61,076 nucleotides of DNA, taken from Byssothecium circinans (taxonomy: Eukaryota > Ascomycota > Dothideomycetes > Pleosporales > Massarinaceae). The DNA lies in contig ML976983.1 of the NCBI GenBank assembly GCA_010015675.1, forward strand, positions 1,290,456 through 1,351,531, read 5' to 3'. The position numbers and the translations under genes are program-made. The notes under the pieces are model-generated. The model worked only from the letters and a program-made list of their open reading frames with translations, did no database searches and was not told where the DNA came from. Of this stretch, positions 54,265 through 61,076 are shown in pieces; the first letter of the stretch is position 1, and the number at the start of each line of letters is the position of its first letter.

Positions 54265-55561
54265 ATGACCACCTCGCCGCCTTCAAACGCGGACCTCCAA
54301 ACCCTCGCCTACAACAACCTAAACACCTTCTTCACCGCCCATCAAGACGCCCCCGTGGAAATAGAGATCCTTCTCCCTTGTTTCGAGCCCGAAGATGGCC
54401 TCTCCATGCAAGACGGGCCCAACATCGGGATTCCCAAGGAGATCCTCGTCCTAGCTTTCCTAGAAGCACGAGCGCGCTTCTTCCGCGCTCTGTCACGGAA
54501 TCAGGAGGACGAGGTGCACGTGTATTCACAGGTACGTTCTTTTCTTCGAAAATCCACCTTGATGTATTTAGTTGGGGATGTAGCAAGTGCCTAAAACTCC
54601 ACAATCTCTCCCATATTTAACACCGGTCTGATTAATTAATCCCCGGTAAAAGGAATCCCTCGAAGCCACACGGATAATCCTCCTCTTCGACCCCGAGCAC
54701 CTCACAGCCGCAAACCACCGTAAACGCTCCCTGCTACACAATCTCCAAAACCCCATTTCCACTTCCATCTCCCCCTCCCTCCTCATGAAGCGCGAACTCG
54801 CCTTCCTAGACTCGATCCTAACCTCCCCCCTCCACCGACAATCCAAATCCCCAACCCTCTGGTCCCACCGGTCCTGGCTCCTCGTGCACATCCTCCTCCC
54901 CCCGCCCTCCCAACCCCGCGAAAGGCAGCAAGTACTCCAACATATCGTCTTGTCGGAACTCCAAACGGTCCTCCGCTCCGCACAACGCCACCCGAAAAAC
55001 TACTACGCCTTTTACTACGCGCGCCGCATTTTCGACCTCTTCCTCGCTTCCCCACCAGCCCCATCCCCTGCTTCGCTTACCCCATCCCCCCCCTCCGTGC
55101 ACAGCCTCACCTCCGCCCTCACGACAACGCGGGAATGGTGTCTCGCGCACCCCGCTGATATCTCGGGCTGGTCGTTCCTTTCCTTCCTGTTGCGCAGGAT
55201 GCCGGATGAGGATGAGGAGAGCGGGGGCGGGGGAAGGGAGACGGAGACGAAGGCGGAGACGCAGACGCAGACGGAAAAAGCAAATGCGAAAGCCAAAGCG
55301 AAAGTGGTAGAGAGGGTGCTAGATTACGTCGTGAGGTTCCGCGTGGGGAATGAGAGTGTGTGGGTTTTCGTGAGGGGGGTTTTGGGGGAGGGGGTGCTGG
55401 GGAGGGATGCGGTGGGGGTGTTGTTGGGGAGGCTGAGGGCGGTGGTGGATGGGGATGTGGACGGGGATGGGGATGGGGAGGGAGAGGGGGATGCGGTGTT
55501 TAGAAAGAGGGTTAGAAAGACGATTGAGTGGGTGGAGAAGAGGAGATTGGAAGATTCGTGA
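54265..55561 (+). CDS. Protein prenyltransferase alpha-subunit repeat protein (PTAR1-like)
   Basis: ATG at 54265, exons 54265-54531 and 54653-55561 with a 121-nt GT-AG intron, 391 residues. PPTA-type repeats appear as ELAFLDSILTSPLHRQSKSP followed by TLWSHRSWLLVH (the W-x-H-R-x-W core), HPKNYYAFYYARRIFDLF and DISGWSFLSFLLRRM. Only three repeats are clear, fewer than in RAM2/BET4 alpha subunits, and the family closest in layout is PTAR1, proposed partner of a prenyltransferase beta subunit. Two low-complexity stretches, Glu/Thr/Lys-rich at about 312-335 of the protein's second half and Asp/Gly-rich near the C-terminus, come from simple repeats in the DNA. Enzyme partnership is inferred only. 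Confidence 0.72.
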
Positions 55562-55718
55562 CGGACGACGATGAAGTATGATGGATGGATGGACGGAGGA
55601 GTGGAAGAGAGATAGATGTGGGATGGAAGAATCATGACGAAAGAGAAAAAAAGATGGAAAGGTTTTTTTGATACCCTAGACTCGCACTCTTACTCCAACC
55701 ATCCCAACCCAAAAATAT

Positions 55719-57527
55719 CTACACCTCCCCCCCAACCCCAACCCCAACCCTCCGCTCCCTCCCCACAAACCCCCCCAAAACCCTCATAACACTCTCCACA
55801 TCCCTCTCCTCAGGGTCCCAAACCTCCCTAACCTCGTCCCAAGCCCTCAACATGCGCTCCCTCTCCCCAAACTTCGCAAAAGCCCTGAGCGCACTCACAA
55901 CCGCCATGCGACTGACCCACGTCCTGTCCAGCCCATTGCGCACGGCCTCGAGATACTCCTGCCACGTCTGCTCCATGCGGCTCAGGGTCCAGGACGAGTA
56001 GCGCACGCCGCCGAATCGCTGGAAGCCGTGGAACATTGCGATGAAGATGGTGCCTTCGACGGGGACGGCGTTGTAGCCCATGTCGCGCAGGAGGTCGATG
56101 ACGCGGTCCATGTCGCCGGCGGCGCGGGCGTAGTGGCGGATGAGGATGCCGTAGGTGCGCGAGTTGGGCGCGATGGGCGCCATGTCCTGGAGTTCTTTTA
56201 GTTTCTCCGTGGCGTTGGCTCTGTTGTGGAGGATGGCGGTGTGGGTGAAGTGGAGACCGAGGTGGCGGCTGCCGCGCCACATGCGCGTGTTGAAGGGGAG
56301 GCGGTTGGGGAGGATGTTTGATTTGGAGGCGTGGAGGCGCTTCATGCGTTCGAAGACTTGTTCGGCGGCCGAGGGTTCGCCGGCGCGGATCAGGGCGGCG
56401 ATGACGGCGTTCATGACGACCGTGTCGACGATGTCGCCGGCGGAGACGAGGTCGGTGTAGGCTTTGCGGACGCCGTTGCCGTTTTGCTGCACGCCGTAGT
56501 AGTAGATGAGGGAGACGCGGAAGTGGCGGTGGGGTTTTAGTTTGCGGGCTTGCATTTCTTTGAGGAAGGTTTCGGCGAGGGTGTATTTGCCGGCTTTGAC
56601 GGCAATGTCGAAGAGCACGTTCATGGTTACGATGCCGCCTCTTACGTTGGCTCGCTTCTCCATGTCGCGCCAGAGATGCAGGGCGGATTGCACTTCATCG
56701 GCTGTGACGGTGCCCATGAAGCGGCCGGTGAGGTAGATGGCGGTCGTCCATTCGAATCGCGTGATGCGTATGTGGGCATTCTTCATGTCGTCGAGTATGG
56801 AGAGGAAGCGCTGCATGGCGATGGGGGTCGGGCGTTCGAGGACGGAGAGATGGTGGAGCATGTTGCGGATGACTGCGATGTGCAGATAGACGACGCCGGG
56901 CGCAGGGAGCTCCTTGTAGGTTCCAAAGACTCTGTGATGCGGCGTCTCCTCGTCCTTGAGCATTTCCTCGAGTTTCTGGGCGGCTTCTCGGTCTTTGGGG
57001 CTCTTGAACGGCCAGGGTTCGTGGTCGTCTCCCACGTTCCATATCAACGGCCCGTCGTCCTCTGTCGTCTCCTCTATCGTCTGCGCCTCGAGGTCGATGC
57101 CGTAGTAGTCCACCAGCGCCTTCAGCTCCTCCTCTGCAAAGTGCTGCGCCCGCTTGATCGGCCCCCTTCCCTTGAGCACCTTGGCCGACTTGTACTCCCT
57201 GCGCTCCTTGTTGTGCAAAATGTTCTTCCGCCGTGTCTTGTGGTGTTTGGTCGCCATCGGAAAGGGAAAGGCATGGGGCAGGGTGGATATCTGCTTTGCG
57301 TGCTCCGGACACGATCCCGCGCGCACCAGCGCCTGGATGAAGAAGCTGTCCATGGACTCGGTCGAGGTCCGCGTGACTCTGGGCGGGCTGTTTACCGAGC
57401 TCTTGCTAAACTTGCGGCGCGATGGGTCATTCTTGCACAGGACCGGGTATAAAAACGTGAGGAGCGGGCGGGCGTGGCTTGGATTCGAGACTGCGGAGGT
57501 CCGGTCGAGGGTGCGGAGGAGGGACAT
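55719..57527 (-). CDS. Pentatricopeptide repeat (PPR) protein, probably mitochondrial
   Basis: Single exon, ATG at 57527, 602 residues. The first 55 residues are basic and Ser/Arg-rich, fitting a mitochondrial presequence; a second basic patch KHHKTRRKNILHNKERREYK lies at about 93-112. PPR helices occupy roughly 220-560: IVTMNVLFDIAVKAGKYTLA with ETFLKEMQARKLKPHRHFRV, then TVVMNAVIAALIRAGEPSAA with EQVFERMKRL, then NSRTYGILIRHYARAAGDMD with RVIDLLRDMGYNAVPVEG. PPR proteins bind organellar RNA; fungal ones act in processing or translation of mitochondrial transcripts. The gene is divergent from the mitoribosomal mS23 gene 292 bp away, which supports a role in mitochondrial gene expression. Confidence 0.88.
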   Translation of the reverse strand: MSLLRTLDRTSAVSNPSHARPLLTFLYPVLCKNDPSRRKFSKSSVNSPPRVTRTSTESMDSFFIQALVRAGSCPEHAKQISTLPHAFPFPMATKHHKTRRKNILHNKERREYKSAKVLKGRGPIKRAQHFAEEELKALVDYYGIDLEAQTIEETTEDDGPLIWNVGDDHEPWPFKSPKDREAAQKLEEMLKDEETPHHRVFGTYKELPAPGVVYLHIAVIRNMLHHLSVLERPTPIAMQRFLSILDDMKNAHIRITRFEWTTAIYLTGRFMGTVTADEVQSALHLWRDMEKRANVRGGIVTMNVLFDIAVKAGKYTLAETFLKEMQARKLKPHRHFRVSLIYYYGVQQNGNGVRKAYTDLVSAGDIVDTVVMNAVIAALIRAGEPSAAEQVFERMKRLHASKSNILPNRLPFNTRMWRGSRHLGLHFTHTAILHNRANATEKLKELQDMAPIAPNSRTYGILIRHYARAAGDMDRVIDLLRDMGYNAVPVEGTIFIAMFHGFQRFGGVRYSSWTLSRMEQTWQEYLEAVRNGLDRTWVSRMAVVSALRAFAKFGERERMLRAWDEVREVWDPEERDVESVMRVLGGFVGRERRVGVGVGGEV

Positions 57528-57819
57528 GAGAGGGCGGGCATCGTGTCAGCGGCGGCGGTGGATAGCGTCGAGCATTGAGATGAAGCCGCGGGCCCTAGAA
57601 TAGACGCATTGGCAATTCAGAAGCGATAGAAGGCGAGGGGGAGTGTGAGGCGTGAGGTTGTGATGGTCGCATCGCCTAAAGTTTCTAGCTAAGCTCTCGG
57701 CAAATGCCGCGACGGGCTCTCCTCCGTGACTGGAGAAATTCCGCATGCACAAGCACCACCACTCATCCTGCATTGCATTGCACATCGACGCAACAGTATA
57801 TAAACATCCACCGCCCGCC
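57528..57819. promoter_or_regulatory. Bidirectional promoter of PPR and mitoribosomal protein genes
   Basis: 292 bases between divergent ATGs of two mitochondrial gene-expression genes, so co-regulation is likely. A TATA-like tatataaac lies at 57797-57805, close upstream of the mS23 start codon. Confidence 0.55.
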
Positions 57820-58643
57820 ATGGGCCGCTACGACTTCCGCGCCATCCGCGTCCGCCAGACCGCAAAAGCCCTCTTCGACACCAAACGCATACCACACCTC
57901 CCCCAATGGTACGACATCATCGGCGACATACCGCCCAGCGAGACCCTGGCGCGGCCGTTGCAGAGAGCTCCCCAACCAAAACGCGGGAAGAAGCCCAGCA
58001 AGATGTTCCAGCCGCTGCCCATCCGCTACGAGGAGGACAGGCTGCGGTCCGACTTCTTCGGGGACCACCCGTGGGAACTGGCGAGGCCGAGATTGGTGGT
58101 GGAGGATAGCGGGAATGACGCAAAGAAGTATGACTGGAGCAAGATTGTGCAGCCGGGGAAGCAGCTGGACGGGGAGAGGTAGGCTCTCTCTCTTATGAAA
58201 TAACCCCAGCGGAGGTGTTGACAGAATCCAGTGTCGTCCAGCGCCAGCTATGGCTCATGAAGCACCGCGCCCTCTCCAAACCCGCCGCCTACGACGTCGC
58301 CCGCCGCGAATTCTACCAGCACCGCCACCTCGAAGACCTGCGCCGCCGCGTCGCCAAAGAAGAAGCCCTGTACGTGGGCGCCTACTTCGGCAAGGGCCCG
58401 CTCGAGATCGGCATGGAGCTCGAGGACCGCACCTGGGAGAGCTGGAAGAGGTGGGCCGGCAAGCAGATCGAGGACGAAGAGGCGACGCGCGCGCAGATGT
58501 TCTCGGGGCCTCAGGCGGGTAGCGAGGCGGGAGATGCCATGACGGAGACGGAGCTGGAGGCTGCCGTGGATGAGGTGCAGCCCGCCGTGCCGCACAGTAA
58601 GGAGGGTCAACCTGCGCTGGGCGGTGTGCTTGCGCATCCGTGA
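57820..58643 (+). CDS. RSM25: Mitochondrial small-subunit ribosomal protein mS23 (Rsm25 type)
   Basis: ATG at 57820, exons 57820-58178 and 58232-58643 with a 53-nt intron, 256 residues. The start MGRYDFRAIRVRQTAKALFD, then PHLPQWYDIIGDIPPSETLA and RPLQRAPQPKRGKKPSKMFQ, is the fungal S23/S25 (Rsm25) signature; the second exon begins VVQRQLWLMKHRALSKPAAY and continues with the family's REFYQHRHLEDLRRRVAKEE. The protein is part of the 37S mitochondrial ribosomal subunit. The intron acceptor was chosen as ccag at 58231, because the earlier acag would shift the frame. The acidic C-terminal 60 residues are variable in the family. Confidence 0.92.
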
Positions 58644-59314
58644 TCGGCGCGGGTTTGTACTGATAGTGTACTTTTGTGTAGATATACGGACGAAAGAACA
58701 CGGATATGGTTTCGCACACTGCAACCAACAGCCTGATCACCGCAACTGGAGCAAGTACCCCGTCTTCTGACTTCCTCCACAATAATCTTTCGGCCAGGAA
58801 CCTGCGTGGAACTCCGAGACAGGCCATGAATACGATCTCACCACTCAGCAACCCCTCACATACCGCATGCCTTCAAACGTCCTCATCCTCCCCACATCTC
58901 ACCCTCAAGCGCCCAATAATGCGGTGGAACGGTGTGCGCCGGAAGTAGTTAGCGGATATCATGGTTCACTGGACCAATTGACCAATGGAATTCGCACCCG
59001 ATCCATTTGCGGTGGAACCCACAGTGTAGCAAGGGCGATTAGCAAATTCGACGCAAATCCGTCTCAAGTAATGGCTAAGAGAGCCGCGCTACGCACTCGA
59101 GCTGGTGGGGCGACTGTAAATCCGATCATCGGATGCTGCAGCGCTGGGATGGAATGGACCACTACAGGTACGAGCATTATTCGTATAGATACGTTACCCC
59201 ATCTCTGCCATACAACCATACTGGGCATATAAAGACGTTACCAATCCACCTCCATCACACACGCCATCACCACCACTCCTCACCCCTCATCCCCTCGTCC
59301 TACTTCAACCCAAA
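58644..59314. other. Intergenic region, nothing recognised
   Basis: About 670 bases between two plus-strand genes. Small frames at 58706-59232 have no domain. The last 60 bases are a C/A-rich leader for the hydrolase gene. Confidence 0.45.
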
Positions 59315-60374
59315 ATGTCCTGCGACAAATGCAAAGAAGGCTTCCGCTGGGACGGCACGCCCATCGGCAAAGAAACCACCCTCGCGGGCCTCAATACTTA
59401 CGTCACGGGAACGTCCAAAACCGCGGCCATCCTCATCGTGCACGATATCTTTGGGTGGACGGCTAATAACTCGAGACTGCTGGCAGATCAGTTCGCTGAA
59501 TTGGCCGGGGCGACGGTTTGGGTTCCTGATTTGTGAGTTTTCGTGTCTTCTTTTGTGGTTGAATTCGGGCTCGTTGTAGGGGTGGGGCGAGAGGGAATGA
59601 GGAAGTGCGTTGTGTTTGCGTCATGATGGACAGTTCACTGACCAAGTGAATTGCCCAGCTTCGGCGGCGAAGTCGTCGCCGAAGATCTCCTGCTCACCGA
59701 GGAACTGCGCGAGAAATTCAACATTCCCGCCTTCATCGCCCGCCACAACAAGGAGAAGCGATACCCCGAAATTTCGGCCGCTGCAAAGGCTCTTAAGGCC
59801 GAGTATCCCAAGCTCGTAGGAGAACCTTTCCCAACTCCACCTCCCCAGGCCCAAACCGCCTCTCATCTTGTATCCGTAGTACCTATGGTACTGATGTAAT
59901 GGATAGGGCGCCGTCGGCTACTGCTACGGCGGCTGGGCCGTCTTCAAACTCGGCAACGACCCCGCCCTCGTCGACGCCGTCGTCGGATGCCATCCCTCGA
60001 TGGTCGAGAAGTCGGAGCTCGACGGCTTGACGGTGGCGACGTCGATCCATGCGCCCGAGGAGGACTTTACGTTTCTACCCGACATGAAAGAGCATGCTAA
60101 TAAGGTTATTCCGACGCTGGGGATCCCGTGAGTTTCGAATCTGTTTTCTCTGTGCTCTGCTTTCTGTGTAGAAGGCCTGTGTGGGGGAATGCATGGGCAT
60201 GGACGAATGGAGGATGGGGTGCTGACTTTGTGATGTAGATACGAGTATGTCCACTTCCCCGGGCTGCAGCATGGGTTTGCGTCGAGGGGAGATAGGAACA
60301 ATAAGAAACAGGCTGATGGGATGGAGAGGAGTATGAGGGGTATCGGTCATTTTTTTACCGAGTTTTTGCACTGA
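59315..60374 (+). CDS. Dienelactone hydrolase family protein
   Basis: ATG at 59315, exons 59315-59532, 59659-59815, 59907-60127 and 60239-60374, introns 126, 91 and 111 nt, 243 residues. The alpha/beta-hydrolase fold shows AAILIVHDIFGWTANNSRLL (oxyanion strand), the nucleophile elbow GAVGYCYGGW with Cys in place of Ser as in dienelactone hydrolases, and the catalytic His in GLQHGFASRGD; the acid is likely the Glu/Asp of SIHAPEEDFTF. The N-terminal MSCDKCKEGFRWDGTPIGKE is the usual start of fungal AIM2-like dienelactone hydrolases. The family hydrolyses dienelactones or unknown esters in the cytosol. Intron 2 uses a weak donor (gtagga); without it the frame would run into a stop. Confidence 0.9.
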
Positions 60375-60834
60375 TGGGGGCAGTGGGCGGGGACTTGGGG
60401 GGGGCTTGAGGGTTAGATTGTTGCGCTGGGGCAGAAGTTGAAGGATATATGGAATAGAGGAGGTTTTAAAATCTCCATTTCTGTCGGACGCAGGTTAATC
60501 CGCTCCGCTTACGTAATCGTTCATCCGAAGTCGTTCGAGTTCCGAGGCCGGTGCGCCTTATCCTTATCGTGTTTTTTCCTTGTGTTTGATACCCTACTGT
60601 ACTCACATGAGTACTAGTGGTGATGATTGCTCCTTCTTGATTAAAATCTCCATCCAGTGGTACCTGGATTAAACGTGTTTGGCCCAAGTTGAAATATTGG
60701 GCTCTTGTGCTGAGAAGTGATTTTCCGGTTAAGCTAGCCTATATAGATTCCGGCCGCCAGGGGTTTCCGGCCACATCGCCAAATCGGCCACCCCTCAGAA
60801 AATCACGCGTTTTCTCTCCACGCAACGCATCAAA
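60375..60834. other. Boundary region of the transposon at the right edge
   Basis: No gene. Somewhere in this stretch the left end of the element that carries the transposase should lie. The terminal inverted repeat cannot be identified because the other end is outside the window. Confidence 0.4.
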
Positions 60835-61076
60835 ATGGATAACCGCGAAATCGCAATTCAATCAGCTATTAACGATCTTAATGCTGGCATTTACAAAAGC
60901 CAGAGAGCAGCTGCAAAGGCCTACGGGATCCCTCGAACAACGTTGCAGGATCGATTACACGGTGCAACCAACGCGCGAACCAGCCATCAATGGATGCAGA
61001 AATTGACCCCCCTACAAGAGGATTTCCTTGTGGATTGGATCCTCGAAGAGGACGCTCGCGCCTGCCCTCCCTCCCA
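60835..61076 (+). mobile_element. N-terminus of a pogo/Fot-type (Tc1-mariner) transposase, cut by window end
   Basis: From the ATG at 60835 the frame stays open for 80 codons to the window edge. The start carries a psq-type helix-turn-helix: IAIQSAINDLNAGIYKSQRA, AAKAYGIPRTTLQDRLHGA, followed by the beginning of a CENP-B-like second HTH, KLTPLQEDFLVDWILEEDAR. This arrangement is that of fungal Fot1/pogo DNA transposases with a DDE nuclease downstream. The visible part has no stop codon and no sign of repeat-induced mutation, so the copy may be young. Confidence 0.85.

Noticed and set aside
56550..57452. 300-residue plus-strand frame over the PPR gene
   Set aside because: Antisense to a clear PPR coding sequence; no domain of its own.
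1..61076. CRISPR arrays, rRNA genes or bacterial operons
   Set aside because: No regularly spaced repeats or rRNA sequence seen; intron-bearing genes show a eukaryotic genome.

Overview
This is nuclear DNA from a filamentous ascomycete (Pezizomycotina, most likely a Dothideomycete such as a Pleosporales species; the class is an inference). Reasons: genes carry short GT-AG introns of about 48-130 nt with GCTAAC/CTGAC-type branch sites, there are fungal marker genes (GET1, mitoribosomal Rsm25-type mS23, a fungal bHLH factor, many MFS transporters), a pogo/Fot-type transposase starts at the right edge, and AT-rich relics and decayed genes lie between active ones.

Left part (1-13.5 kb): the 3' end of a TPR gene, a BCS1-like AAA ATPase, then four paralogous intronless genes. 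Two have intact J domains, one has a J-like domain without HPD, one has no J domain; three clearly share an unnamed C-terminal domain and the fourth has a weaker match. A BTB-like gene follows.

Middle part (13.5-34 kb) is accessory in character. A permease 5' half is joined to a class III aminotransferase 3' half (both dead), a long gene-poor stretch follows, then a roughly 1,775-residue protein with a GHKL/Hsp90-type ATPase and a C-terminal DUF3883 (NO VEIN-type) domain, a PHO84 phosphate-transporter pseudogene, an intact 14-TM drug transporter, and an acyl-CoA dehydrogenase relic.

At 34.75-34.94 kb is the most unusual element: a tRNA-Trp(CCA) gene whose cloverleaf pieces are separated by two 51-nt insertions with full spliceosomal signals (GTAAG...GCTAAC...AG), plus a canonical anticodon-loop intron, ending at a T8 Pol III terminator.

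Right part: 36-48 kb looks like a carbon-metabolism neighbourhood (SV2-like MFS, D-2-hydroxyacid dehydrogenase, bHLH regulator, divergent transaldolase, sugar transporter, TRI14-like secreted protein). From 48 to 60 kb are housekeeping genes, several mitochondrial: two unrecognised probable mitochondrial proteins, GET1, a prenyltransferase-alpha-repeat protein, a PPR protein divergent from the mS23 gene, and a dienelactone hydrolase. Exon boundaries were read by eye from splice signals and frame, without transcript data.
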